A DNA stretch of 64,000 bases, from contig CAWJGC010000011.1 in assembly GCA_963842355.1 (NCBI GenBank), positions 682,001-746,000 on the forward strand, read 5' to 3'. The notes beneath the pieces are model-generated. The model was not told the DNA's origin and did not search any database. It was given only the letters and a program-made list of their open reading frames with translations. Both the position numbers and the translations under genes were made by a program. This document shows positions 53,082 to 62,121 of the stretch, piece by piece. This DNA is from JASHPR01 sp963842355 (GTDB lineage Bacteria > Actinomycetota > Actinomycetes > Streptosporangiales > Streptosporangiaceae). Position 1 is the stretch's first letter. Each line of letters begins with the position of its first letter.

Positions 53082-53453
53082 ATGCCTGCCCGACTCCATC
53101 ACATCGTCATCGATGCTCACGACCTGCCCGGGCTGGCCCGGTTCTGGACGCAGGCGCTCGGCTGGAGGATTCTGTCCGAGCGGGAGCGCGAGATCGTCAT
53201 CGGGACCGACGACAATGCGCCCGTGGGCATGTGCTTCATGCCGGTTAGTGATCCGAAGACGGTGAAGAACCGGGTGCACCTCGACCTGACCAGCAGCGCG
53301 CTGGACCGCGACCAGGAGATCGAGCGGCTTCTCGCGCTCGGGGCGCGGCGGGTCGACATCGGGCAGACCGGCGCGGAGTCCTGGACGGTGCTCGCCGACC
53401 CCGAGGGAAACGAATTCTGCGTGATACGCCCGAAGGAAACACTCACCCGGTAA
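53082..53453 (+). CDS. VOC (glyoxalase-like) protein
   Basis: A 123-residue VOC protein: LHHIVIDAHDLPGLARFWTQALGW, MCFMPVSDPKTVKNRVHLDLT and WTVLADPEGNEFCVI with the terminal acidic ligand region. It resembles the glyoxalase-like subgroup with VKNRVHLDL. Substrate unknown. Confidence 0.85.
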   Translation: MPARLHHIVIDAHDLPGLARFWTQALGWRILSEREREIVIGTDDNAPVGMCFMPVSDPKTVKNRVHLDLTSSALDRDQEIERLLALGARRVDIGQTGAESWTVLADPEGNEFCVIRPKETLTR

Positions 53454-53551
53454 GTTCCGGGGCCCGCCAGGCGCCGGGCAGCGCAACGTAGCGCTCCAGG
53501 CTATAAAGAACGCTTCCGCGGCGTGGCGCAGCACTCTGGGATACTTATGGC

Positions 53552-54097
53552 GTGGCTGGCCGCAGTGTTCCGATGGTGCGCCAGTGCACCCATCCCGAGC
53601 AGGTTAGCCCCGGGCTGCGACAGGAGCTGATCGACTGCTGGATCACGGTCAGTAACGCCGGAGGCGCGGTGGGATTCCCGTTCCCCCCGGTGGACAGCAG
53701 ACACGTCTCACCAGCGGCTGACGAACTCATCGCCGGCCTGGACCCTGGCCGCTGCCGGCTGCTGCTCGCGCTGGCAGGCGATACCTTGGCGGCCTGGCTC
53801 AGCGTCCGGCGTGACCTGAGCCCGCTCGTTGCCCATTGGGGAACTGTCAGCCATGTGCAGACCCACCCTGCTTTCCGCAGCCGGGGCATCGCCAGCACGC
53901 TGATGGCGCGAGCCAGGCGGGCCGCCCGCGACGAGATGGGCCTGGAGCAACTCCGCCTCGCAGTGCGGGGCGGCATGGGGCTTGAGCGCTTCTATCTGCG
54001 ACTTGGCTGGGAAGTGACCGGCCGCTGGCCCGGCGCGCTCCGTCTTGCTCCCGGTGACGACCGCGACGAGATACTCATGATCCTCGCCCCGCTCTGA
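53552..54097 (+). CDS. GNAT-family N-acetyltransferase
   Basis: A 181-residue GNAT protein with the acetyl-CoA loop HPAFRSRGIASTLMARARRAA (21 residues; key RSRGIAS) and LRLAVRGGMGLERFYLRLGWEV. The start is GTG. Substrate unknown; it stands alone between a VOC gene and a small hypothetical gene. Confidence 0.8.
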   Translation: MAGRSVPMVRQCTHPEQVSPGLRQELIDCWITVSNAGGAVGFPFPPVDSRHVSPAADELIAGLDPGRCRLLLALAGDTLAAWLSVRRDLSPLVAHWGTVSHVQTHPAFRSRGIASTLMARARRAARDEMGLEQLRLAVRGGMGLERFYLRLGWEVTGRWPGALRLAPGDDRDEILMILAPL

Positions 54098-54162
54098 CCT
54101 CACCAACTGCTCGCATCGGCGCCGGGCAGCACATATTCCGGGAAAGACGTACCATCTCAATC

Positions 54163-54591
54163 ATGGCCGAATGGTGGTCGATCGAGGTACTGCACGGTGA
54201 GTTCTCGGCCTTCCGGTGGCAAGAGCAGCACGACTCGGTCTTGATCGAGGCCGCGCTGACGAACGGCGCCGTTGACGGGTCCTGGCATGCCGGTAGCTGG
54301 GGCGTGGTCTTCGAGGTGCTCTTCGAGACCGAGGAGCAGTGGCAGGCGTTCCGCAATCTGCCGGCCGTGCGCGCGGCCCTGGACGCCGTGCCGGACCCGG
54401 TCAACGGCCTGCTGGTCTACCGGGGCCGGGGCGGCGGAGCAGGCGTCGGCCAACCGCGCCGGCCAAAGCCGGCGCCGGCCGCGAGCGCTGTGTCGCTGCC
54501 CGTGCCCGAAGCCGAGCCACTGCTGGACCTGACCGGCATCTCTCCCCCAGGTCCGGTGCCCGCCGGGATGGCGGGCGCCCCCCGCCCCTGA
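54163..54591 (+). CDS. Conserved hypothetical protein
   Basis: A 142-residue protein. The first 90 residues form a compact domain (WWSIEVLHGEFSAFRWQEQ, WGVVFEVLFETEEQWQAF, PDPVNGLLVYRGRGGG) similar to small actinobacterial proteins of unknown role; the last 50 are Pro/Ala-rich. No function can be given. Confidence 0.6.
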   Translation: MAEWWSIEVLHGEFSAFRWQEQHDSVLIEAALTNGAVDGSWHAGSWGVVFEVLFETEEQWQAFRNLPAVRAALDAVPDPVNGLLVYRGRGGGAGVGQPRRPKPAPAASAVSLPVPEAEPLLDLTGISPPGPVPAGMAGAPRP

Positions 54592-54605
54592 ACCGCCCGC
54601 GGTCC

Positions 54606-54725
54606 GCCCCCGGCGATCCCGATCGGGCCAGCGCGTTTCTCAGCATCAGGGTGGCCGACATCGGCGCGGCCTACGCGCAGTGGCGGGCGCGCGGCGCCGA
54701 GTTCCTCACCGAGGCCTCCCGGTAC
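54606..54725 (+). pseudogene. VOC protein fragment
   Basis: About 35 residues reading FLSIRVADIGAAYAQWRARGAEFLT, the middle of a VOC protein, with no start or end. The following 120 bases in another frame read EGRNYPAHRTMSGGPGSVKG to a stop at about 54853, the tail of some unidentified protein. Confidence 0.45.
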
Positions 54726-54821
54726 ACCGACGCCGGACCGCCGGCGAGGCCGGCCCCTACGACCTCGCCGAGGGCCGCAACTACCCCGCGCATCGCACCA
54801 TGAGCGGAGGACCCGGCAGCG

Positions 54822-55151
54822 TTAAGGGGATCTCGGGCCTGATGGGCCGCTGAGGTGCCAGTTGCGCATGAGGCTCCCGAGCCACCGAATCTTGTCTTGC
54901 TCGGATTCGCTCGCCCCATCCAGCTTCACCGACACCATTTCATCTGCACCTGGCTCGAAGGCCACGGCCACGGAAAGGCGGCCGAGCGGATACTCGAACC
55001 AAGGGCCGGCCTCGCTGTCGGTTCCGCGCAAGCCACGCTCCACAGCGAGCCAGTCAGAATCGTCGAACCGGTAACCGGCCAGGAGCGCGAGTTCCACGAG
55101 CAGGGGAGGCAAGTTACCTGCCCAGATCCAGCCCAGGTTCATGGCTTCCAT
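54822..55151 (-). CDS. Hypothetical protein
   Basis: A 109-residue protein (MEAMNLGWIWAGNLPPLLVELALLAG..., acidic middle, ending in a WLGSLMRNWHL helix). It has the size and acidity of small immunity-type or regulatory proteins, but no family is recognised. Confidence 0.5.
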   Translation of the reverse strand: MEAMNLGWIWAGNLPPLLVELALLAGYRFDDSDWLAVERGLRGTDSEAGPWFEYPLGRLSVAVAFEPGADEMVSVKLDGASESEQDKIRWLGSLMRNWHLSGPSGPRSP

Positions 55152-55556
55152 CCTGCCGGGCCGAGCAGCGTTCGGGCCCGCCTCTTCGAGCCTGGCGCGC
55201 CAAGAGCCATGAGCGGGCGCCGCGTCCAGCGCACGATGGGCGGAGGTTAGGGCGCGATCCGGGCAAGCGCGTCAGCCTGCGAACCCTCGGAACACCCCGG
55301 AACTGTCGGCCGCCCCGGGCCCGCGGCACCCAGCGCCGCGGCCGGGACTGGCCCGACGGGCGCGAGGCCAGCCCCACCGGGCACGCTCAGCGAGGCCGCA
55401 ACCGGTTAACCCCTGCCACTGAGCACTCGCTAGCGTCGCGGCGCTAGTTGAGCGCTAGCCGCGCGGAGCAGACTGCCCTCCGACGCTCCGGCCACTGACG
55501 ACTCGCAACCGTGGCCACTCAGTACACCGCCGGGTGACCGGCACGAGGAGGCAAGC
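55152..55556 (+). other. Gene-free region of 405 bases
   Basis: No gene is seen. Near its right end CTAGCG (55430-55435) and CGCTAG (55442-55447) form a short inverted repeat, with another CGCTAG at 55453-55458. This may belong to the promoter region of the secreted-protein gene. Confidence 0.4.
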
Positions 55557-56042
55557 ATGCGGCGTTTGGTACCACTGGCCATGATGCTCTCGGCCCTCGC
55601 ATTCTTCATCGCTACGCCGGCGCAAGCTGCGAGCACAGCGAGCGCTGCCATACCCCAGCTGCATCATGGCAGCAACTGCAAGACGGTTCATTCAAGCGTC
55701 AAGAACAGGACCGGCAAGATCTGCGTCCTGATCAATACCGATGATGCACTGGGTGACCTGCCCTGGCAGGCGATGGCAACTTTCCATGTGAACTCAGGAA
55801 AGCTCAAGATGGTGCACGTAAACCGTCTCTTCTTCGTCGTGGACGCTGCCGTAGCGGAGGCCATAAACTTCCGTAACAAGCCCGCGAGCGGAACCAATGC
55901 CTTTATAAGCACCGCCTGGTACGACACGCAGGGCAAGATGGGGCTCGCCCAGGCTCAGGCTTTCAAGTTGTGCATTCACTGGACGGACGGCGGCGTCGGC
56001 TGCTGGAACGGCCAGCTCAACAGTCAGACGGTCCTCTTCTGA
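55557..56042 (+). CDS. Small secreted protein
   Basis: A 161-residue protein with a typical signal peptide (MRRLVPLAMMLSALAFFIATPAQA, cleavage after about residue 24; sequence split here) and a mature part of about 135 residues with four Cys (NCKTVHSS, KICVLIN, KLCIHW, GCWNG) that could form two disulfides. Base composition is lower in GC than the neighbours. ACGAGGAGG precedes the ATG. No family is recognised. It lies just outside the insertion, so it may be part of acquired DNA. Confidence 0.7.
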   Translation: MRRLVPLAMMLSALAFFIATPAQAASTASAAIPQLHHGSNCKTVHSSVKNRTGKICVLINTDDALGDLPWQAMATFHVNSGKLKMVHVNRLFFVVDAAVAEAINFRNKPASGTNAFISTAWYDTQGKMGLAQAQAFKLCIHWTDGGVGCWNGQLNSQTVLF

Positions 56043-56151
56043 CGTCTCGCCGCAGCCCCCAGACTGCGACGTGCGCGGCTGGGCGTCCTGGCGGATGCCC
56101 GGCCGCGCACGGCTGGGCACGGCCATCCGGGCGTAACTGACGAAGTCAGTG

Positions 56152-56177
56152 ATGAATGTGGAAATGGTGTACATGGG
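56152..56177 (+). repeat. Left half of the split palindrome plus 4-bp target duplication
   Basis: The left arm (56152-56173) begins ATGAATGTGG and ends GGTGTACA; TGGG (56174-56177) is the loop and the target duplication. The right half is at 61320-61345. Confidence 0.85.
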
Positions 56178-56330
56178 TGTCAATGCCGCGTAGTTAAGGA
56201 TCCCGGGCCGGTGTCAAGTGGTTGGTGGTGTTTGGGCGTGTCGGGGTGACAGGTGGCAGGACCTCTGGTAGATCGGGTCAACCCATCACGATCTTCCCGT
56301 CACCAGAGGTCCTGTTGCGTACTGAGTCTG

Positions 56331-56421
56331 CCATGGTCACTGTCACGCGTGCGGTCACGGTCGCTGCGGGGGTGCTGCCCCGGGGCATCTGGGGGAGCTG
56401 ACGCCGTGGCTGCCGTTGATC
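56331..56421 (+). pseudogene. Duplicated 5' end of the IS4-type transposase gene
   Basis: This repeats the first 80 or so coding bases of the transposase gene at 57856. One base is missing compared with the second copy (GTGCTGCCCC against GTGCTCGCCCC), so the frame is broken. It ends at GCCGTT next to GATC and the IS3-type element. Confidence 0.7.
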
Positions 56422-56458
56422 TGCCCCGAACTTTCCGGACAGCGGATTTGTGGTTAAT

Positions 56459-57372
56459 TCACGCTGCGAGCTGCCGTTCCAGGTATTCCTCGTGGACCTG
56501 TCGTGGGGTCCGGTACTGAAGCCCGGAGTGCCGACGTTTTGAATTGTACCAGAATTCGATGTACCTCACAACGTCCCGGCGCGCATGCTCGCGGGTCGGA
56601 TACTGAGTCCGGTGGACGCGCTCATTCTTCAATGCGGCGAAGAACGACTCGGCCATCGCATTATCGTAGCATATGCCAGTACGGCCGGCGGACTGCCGGA
56701 GATTAAGCCTCTTCAGCGTCTTCGCGAACTGCCGGGACGTGTAGTTGCTGCCGCGGTCAGAATGAAAAACAGCATTCTCGGCAAGAGGATAACTGCGGGC
56801 GGCCATCTCGATGGCCTTCTCGATGAGCGGGGTCTTGTAGTTATCGCCCGTCGCCCAGCCGATCACTTCTTTCGTATGGCAATCGATGACCGTCGCCAGG
56901 AAGAGCCAGCCCTGCCATGTCGGAAGGTAGGTGATGTCGCCGACCATCTTCTGGCCGGGCGCGGCGGCGGTGAAGTCCCGTTGCACGAGGTCGGGAATGT
57001 CGTGCTCCTGGCCGTCGCCCTCGGTGAGGCTGAACCGCCACGGCCGCGGCTGGCAGGGCTCCAGGCCCAGCTCACGCATCACCGACCGCACCAGCTCCGG
57101 CCCGGCCTGGCACGCCCCACGCCACCAGGTCCGCGTGGACCCGCCGGTACCCGTACGTCCCGTCCGATTCGTCGAATGACTTCTTCACGATCAAGGCGAG
57201 TATCCCCTCTCCTTTTCGCCGTCGCCGATTCCGGGGAATTCCGCCATTCATAGAACCCGGATCGGGACACCTCCATCCACCTGCACATCTGCACGATCGA
57301 CGGCACGTACTCATCGGCGGATTCCTGGTAGGCCGCATACTCCGCGTCGATGAACTCGAACTTCTCGGTCAC
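56459..57372 (-). pseudogene. IS3-family transposase OrfB, frameshifted
   Basis: Three frame segments: the N-terminal part (TEKFEFIDAEYAAYQESADEY...SRSGFYEWRNSP), a short middle (SFDESDGTYGYRRVHADLVAWGV) and the catalytic core (GDITYLPTWQGWLFLATVID, HSDRGSNYTS, AMAESFFAALKNE). DDE residues are present, but switches near 57190 and 57090 break the gene. The start GTG overlaps the OrfA stop by 4 bases. Confidence 0.85.
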
Positions 57373-57659
57373 CGATGGTCGCTGGCAAAGTATGCTGCGG
57401 CTTTTTTCAGGAACTCGTTCTCCATCTTCAGTTCCCGGGTCTCCCGCTCGAGCTCGCGCAGCCGCACTCGCTCGCTCACGGTTAGCGGCGGTTCTTCGCC
57501 GGCATGCTCACGGCGGTAGATGCCCACCCAGTTGCCGAGTGTTCCTTCGTTGATGCCGAGCTCCTTCGCCACGCTGGCAATCGGGCGCGACGTCTCGATC
57601 ACCATTTTCACGGCTTCATCCTTGAATTCCGGTGAGAAGCTCTTCTTAGGTCGGGGCAA
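57369..57659 (-). CDS. IS3-family transposase OrfA
   Basis: A 96-residue intact helix-turn-helix/leucine-zipper protein: KKSFSPEFKDEAVKMVIETS, SVAKELGINEGTLGNWVGIY and a coiled coil (RLRELERETRELKMENEFLKKA; key heptad leucines). It binds the element ends and normally forms OrfAB with OrfB. Confidence 0.9.
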   Translation of the reverse strand: MPRPKKSFSPEFKDEAVKMVIETSRPIASVAKELGINEGTLGNWVGIYRREHAGEEPPLTVSERVRLRELERETRELKMENEFLKKAAAYFASDHR

Positions 57660-57855
57660 TTATTTCACCTTTCCAGATAGTCCATCCTATTGGATGGACT
57701 GTCCGGAAGGCTCGGGGCACCTCAGATCGGGCGGTGTCAAGTGGTTGGTGGTGTTTGGGCGTGTCGGGGTGACAGGTGGCAGGACCTCTGGTAGATCGGG
57801 TCAACCCATCACGATCTTCCCGTCACCAGAGGTCCTGTTGCGTACTGAGTCTGCC

Positions 57856-58350
57856 ATGGTCACTGTCACGCGTGCGGTCACGGTCGCTGCGGGGGTGCTC
57901 GCCCCGGGGCATCTGGGGGAGCTGACGCCGTGGCTGCCGTTCGAGCTGGTTGATGACGTGCTGGCGCAGACGCGGACGGTGCAGCGGCGGCTGCGGGTGC
58001 TGCCGTCACGGGTGGGGGTGTATTTCGTGGTGGCGCTGGGGTTGTTCCCGGGCCTGGGGTATGGCCAGGTGTGGGGGAAGCTGACCGCGGGGCTGGATGG
58101 CCTGGGGTTGCCGGCGGTGTCGGAGAAGGCGCTGCGGGATGTGCGGCGGCGGCTGGGCCCGGCGCCGCTGAAAGCGCTGTTCGAGGTGGTGGCCGGGCCG
58201 CTGGCGCCGCCGCGGGTGCCGGGGGTGAGCTGGCGCGGGCTGCGCACGGTGGCGTTCGACGGGTGCAGCTCGCTGCGGGTGCCCGATACCGGCCGCAACC
58301 GGGCCTGGCTGGGCCGGATCGGGCATAAGGCCGGGCTGGACGCCTGAGTC
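57856..58350 (+). pseudogene. IS4-family transposase, N-terminal part
   Basis: About 163 residues of the IS4 transposase N-terminal domain (GHLGELTPWLPFELVDDVL, RTVQRRLRVLPSRVGVYFV, AFDGCSSLRVPDTGRNRAW with the first catalytic Asp). It stops at the insertion point of the second IS3-type element; the rest of the protein resumes at 60142. Confidence 0.85.
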
Positions 58351-58826
58351 TGATGGAGACTCGGTTCTCCCAGATCTTGCTGTTGGGAGGGTCTATGTCA
58401 TCTACGGTAACTCGGCGGCGCCTTGGCCAGCCAGTAGATGATCTTTCTGTTTGTTCTTTGTTCTTTCCGAACATCTGTTCACCGTGGTGGTGCGTGTTCG
58501 CCCTTCCGGCGGCTGCTGCCGCGCGGGTTGCCCTGAGGGGGGGTTGGCATCTCTTCGTCGGGCAGCTGCTGGTGGTGCCGCCGGTTCCCCGGACGGGGCA
58601 AGGGGGGGCGCTTGCGCCCCTCGCGTGCGACGCCGAAGGCGCCCTTGACCTGGCCGGGGGTTCGGTGGCATCGATGACCACCCGGCGAGGAGATGCCGGC
58701 CTCGCGCCTCCTGCCACCGTTCCGGGGGTTGTCCCATCTCTGAGGAGGGCCGGGGTCTGGGGCAGCGCCCCAGCGGGTGCGGGCGGAGCCCGCCGGGACA
58801 AGCCAGTGGCGGCCATGCCGCCTCCT

Positions 58827-59790
58827 TTACGTGGTCTTCTTGGTCTTCCTGGTGGTCTTGCCGGGTCTCTTGCGGCCCGGTGTGCGGACGGCCGGGTCCA
58901 GCTCGCCGGCGTAGAAGGCCTGCTCGTACTCGGCCGGCGGGCGCCTGCCGATCGCCCAGAACAGCCGCTGCTGGTTGAACCAGCCGGCCCAGGCGGCGGT
59001 GGCGGCCTCCACCTGGGCCAGGTCCCGCCATGGCCCCTGGTGGGCGATGACCTCGCTCTTGTACAGGCCGATCACCGACTCGGCCAGGGCATTGTCGTAG
59101 GAATCGCCCACCGATCCCACCGACGGGGTCATCCCGGCCGCGGTCAGCTCCGGCCGTAGCGGATGGCCAGGTACTCGCTGCCGGCGTCGGAGTGGTGGAT
59201 GGCCCCGGCCACGCTGACGCCCTCCCGGCGCCGCGCGGCCACCGCCATGACCAGGGCGTCCAGCACCAGGGTCATCCGGTGATGCCCGGCGGTCCGCCAG
59301 CCGACGATCATCCGGGAGAACGCGTCGATGACCAGCGCGGTGTACACGGTCCCGGCCCCGGTCCCGACGTAGGTAAAGTCGACCACCCACAGCCGGTTCG
59401 GCGCCGCCGCACCGAAGTCGCGGTCGACCAGGTCGCCCGGCCGGTCCTGGGAGGCGTCCGCCACCGTGGTGACCACCTTGTAACCGCCGCGCCGGACCCC
59501 GCGCAGGCCGAGCCGGCGCATCAGCCGCTCCACCGTGCACCGGCCCGCCGCAACGTGCTCGCGGTGCAGCTGCCACCACACCTTGCGGGCCCCCGACCGT
59601 TCCCCGCTGGCCTTGAACACCCGGGTGATCTCGCCCTCCAGCCAGGCTCGCGGACCGCCCGCGCCGACGGCGGCCGGCTCCTGGCCGCGTAATACGTCGA
59701 CGGGGCGATCCCGCATCCCTCCTGGCGCAGAACCCGGCAGGCCGGCTCGACCCCGAACTGGTCCCGGTACGCGTCGATGAACGCGATCAC
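58827..59790 (-). pseudogene. IS3-family transposase OrfB, frameshifted
   Basis: Segments in three frames: FIDAYRDQFGVEPACRVLRQ, then LEGEITRVFKASGERSGARK through RLWVVDFTYVGTGAGTVYTA and HHSDAGSEYLAIRYG, then VGDSYDNALAESVIGLYKSE to the basic C-terminus. The DDE triad is recoverable, but frame changes near 59670 and 59160 inactivate the gene. Confidence 0.85.
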
Positions 59791-59795
59791 CGTGG

Positions 59796-60106
59796 CTAGT
59801 GGCGGTCGAGCTCGGCCGCGAAAAAAGCACTCGCGGTACGCAAGATCGCATTGGCCCGCCGCAGCTCGGCGTTCTCCCTCTCCAGCTGCCGGACCCGGGC
59901 CGCATCCGCAGTCGTGGCCCCCGCCGCGACCCGTTGTCGATCTGGGCCTGCTTCGCCCAGCCCCGCAACGTGTCCGCGTTGATCCCCAGCTCCTCGCCGA
60001 CGCGCCGGCACGCCCCCGACACCGACCCGGCCGACTCGGCCATGTCCAGCACGAGCCGCACCGCGCGGTCCCGCACCTCATCCGGATACTTCCTCGGTGC
60101 TGCCAT
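59796..60106 (-). pseudogene. IS3-family transposase OrfA, frameshifted
   Basis: MAAPRKYPDEVRDRAVRLVL and RVGEELGINADTLRGWAKQA (helix-turn-helix) in the first frame, then RQLERENAELRRANAILRTAS (zipper; key Leu heptads) in another. The switch is near 59945. Confidence 0.85.
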
Positions 60107-60141
60107 GACTCCCACCATCCGTTGGTTGGGAGCCTCTATCA

Positions 60142-61274
60142 AACCCGGGGCGATCAGGTTCGCCGGCTACCCGCTGCTGCACCTGGTGGCGCTGGCCGAG
60201 ACCGGGACCCGGGGGCTGCTGGGCGCGGTGCTGGGCGCGGCCGCCGACGGGGACGAGCCGGCCCTGGCGGCCGGCCTGCTGCACCTGCTGGGCGCGGGCA
60301 TGCTGGTGCTGCTCGACCGGGCCTATGACGCGGGCACGTTCCTGCAAGCCGTGGCCGGGACCGGGGCCGGGTTCCTGGCCCGCGGCAAGGCCTCCCGCTG
60401 CCCCGCGGTCTTGCGCGTGCTGCCCGACGGGTCGTACCTGTCGCGGATCGGCGAGCTGGACGTGCGGATCATCGAGGCCAGCGTGCAGGTAGCCGGCGCC
60501 GGCGGGTCGAGCCTGCGCGAGGCTTACCGGCTGATCACCACGCTGACCGACCACCACCGCTACCCCGCCGCCGACCTGGTCCGCCTCTACCACGAACGAT
60601 GGGAGATCGAATCGGCCTACTACGCGCTGCGCCACACCCTCCTGCAGGGCCGGGTCCTGCGCTCGGGCGACCGGCCCGGCCTCGAACAGGAAACCTGGGC
60701 CCTGCTGACCGGCTACCAGCTGCTGCGCATGGTCATGACCGACGCCATCGCCACCCGCCCCGGCACCGACCCCGACCGGGCCAGCTTCACCACCGCCCTG
60801 CACACCGCCACCACGACCATCACCGCCGCCGCAGGGATCAGCCCCGCCGCCCCCGCCGCCCTGCCCGCCACCAGCCGCGCCGTCCTAGCCACCCTCCTGC
60901 CCCCCCGCCGCCCCCGCTACAGCGCCCGCAAAATCAAAAGCCCCCGCTCCCGCTACCCCGGCCGCGACAACCCCCGCCCCGCCCTGCCCGAAACCATCAC
61001 CACCATCACCATCACCATCCACACCCCGCCCCCCGCAACACACCGCCCCCGCCCCCGCCCCCGCAACCGCCAAAAACCCCGCCCCGGCAGCCACCGCCAC
61101 CACGTCACCGCACTCATGACCACCAACCCCGGCCGCACCTGGACCGGCCACGAGCTCGCCGCCCGCCTCCACCTCCCGCCCGCCACCATGCTCAGCCACC
61201 TCGCCCACTGGGCCCAGGCCGGCTTCCTCACCCGCACCGCCCCCGGAACCTACGCCCTCCCCAACCCGCCCTGA
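60142..61274 (+). pseudogene. IS4-family transposase, C-terminal part
   Basis: Continues the protein broken at 58350: GAIRFAGYPLLHLVALAETGT, VLLDRAYDAGTFLQAV with the second Asp, and YHERWEIESAYYALRH with the YREK-like signature and catalytic Glu. The last 130 residues are Pro/Arg/Thr-rich and end with a winged-helix-like segment (TGHELAARLHLPPATMLSHL), unusually long for the family. Confidence 0.85.
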
Positions 61275-61319
61275 AACCCTTGACAAACCCACCAGACCCT
61301 TAACTACGCGGCATTGACA

Positions 61320-61345
61320 TGGGTGTACACCAGGCTCACATTCAT
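61320..61345 (+). repeat. Right target duplication and right half of the palindrome
   Basis: TGGG (61320-61323) followed by the right arm 61324-61345 (TGTACACCAG...CACATTCAT). Joined to 56152-56177 with one TGGG removed, it recreates a 48-bp palindrome like that at 26960-27007. The rest of the 350-base gap to 61671 is gene-free apart from GC-rich short hairpins near 61425-61465. Confidence 0.85.
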
Positions 61346-61671
61346 CTCGGCCTGGACGAAGCACCACCGGCCGCGAACTCTGACGAAAAGGGTGAAAGGG
61401 CATGAAGGGGCGGTGGAGCGCGCGGCCACGCCGCCGGGACGCCGCCCCGGCGGCGCGGCCGGCCGGGTGTCCCGCCCCTGGTTCGGGGGAACTACCAAGC
61501 TGGCATAGGTAGCCAGCAATGCGAAACCGCGAGAACCTGGTGGTTACCGTCCGGCCGGTCCCGGGCTCACTTGCCTGGCCCGGGCCAGCCCTGGCCGGAC
61601 GGCGACTTGCGATAGACACCGTCGGTGCCCTGCGCGGCAACTGTCCCGCCGGGCGGTCAAAGGAGAGCGAC

Positions 61672-61881
61672 ATGAGCGTGTACAGGGTGACCGAAGTCAT
61701 CGGCACAAGCGGCACGTCCTGGGAAGACGCGGCAGCGGAGGCGATCAAGACTGCAGCCGGGACGATCCGCGATCTTCGGGTGGCTGAGGTCGTCAAGCAG
61801 GACATCCACCTGGACGACTCCGGTGCGATCACCTATCGCACCAAGCTTCAACTGTCGTTCAAGTACGAAGCCGAGCGGTGA
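61672..61881 (+). CDS. Dodecin family protein
   Basis: A 69-residue dodecin: VYRVTEVIGTSGTSWEDAAAEAI, LRVAEVVKQDIHLDDSG and ITYRTKLQLSFKYE. The protein forms a hollow dodecamer that stores flavin or CoA. AAAGGAGAGC precedes the ATG. In a dormancy-type neighbourhood it may buffer flavin. Confidence 0.9.
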   Translation: MSVYRVTEVIGTSGTSWEDAAAEAIKTAAGTIRDLRVAEVVKQDIHLDDSGAITYRTKLQLSFKYEAER

Positions 61882-62121
61882 ACCTGGGGCGGCCCGCTGT
61901 CGCCGGCTAAGCGTCCGCTGGCGCGTCAATCCCGAGCGCCGCCTCCGCACCGAGGCGACCCGGCCAGGTGATGTTCGTCTTATAACCTACATATATAGGA
62001 AAAATGAGCAGGCCGGATCCCCCGTGCGGGACGAAGGTCACCGTGGTCCCCAGGCTTCTGACCCTGTCGCCGCCCGCAGCCACCTCCGTGAACTGGAGTC
62101 ATCACGGAGGTGGTGACGTTT

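Larger units (their letters stand above)
56422..57724 (-). mobile_element. IS3-family insertion sequence (first)
   Basis: A 1.3-kb element with ends TGCCCCGAACTTTCCGGACAG-like at 56422 and its inverted partner ending at 57719-57724 (two mismatches). If the right end is read as TGAGGTGCCCC, the left end lacks 5 bases, and GATC flanks both sides (56418-56421, 57725-57728) as a 4-bp target duplication. It encodes OrfA and OrfB on the minus strand. Confidence 0.8.
58351..60141 (-). mobile_element. IS3-family insertion sequence (second), with a long non-coding end
   Basis: Ends TGATGGAGACTC (58351) and, inverted, TGATAGAGGCTC (60141), each followed by a CTCCCA...TGGGAG hairpin. It is 1.79 kb long because 476 bases (58351-58826) beyond the OrfB stop hold no gene; that stretch has an AT-rich patch (58440-58490) and GC hairpins such as GGGGCGC-TT-GCGCCCC. 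No target duplication is apparent. Confidence 0.75.
56178..61319 (+). mobile_element. IS4-type element interrupted by two IS3-type elements
   Basis: A 5142-bp insertion bounded by perfect 22-bp inverted repeats (TGTCAATGCCGCGTAG... at 56178-56199; complement at 61298-61319) and flanked by TGGG duplications. The core is an IS4-family transposase gene split into 57856-58350 and 60142-61274 by an IS3-type element. A second IS3-type element lies in a duplicated left end: 56204-56417 and 57729-57942 are nearly identical. The element is not autonomous in this state. Confidence 0.85.

Noticed and set aside
61314..61881. Upstream extension of dodecin to 61519
   Set aside because: Dodecins are about 70 residues; ATG 61672 has AAAGGAGAGC, while the extension has no similarity.
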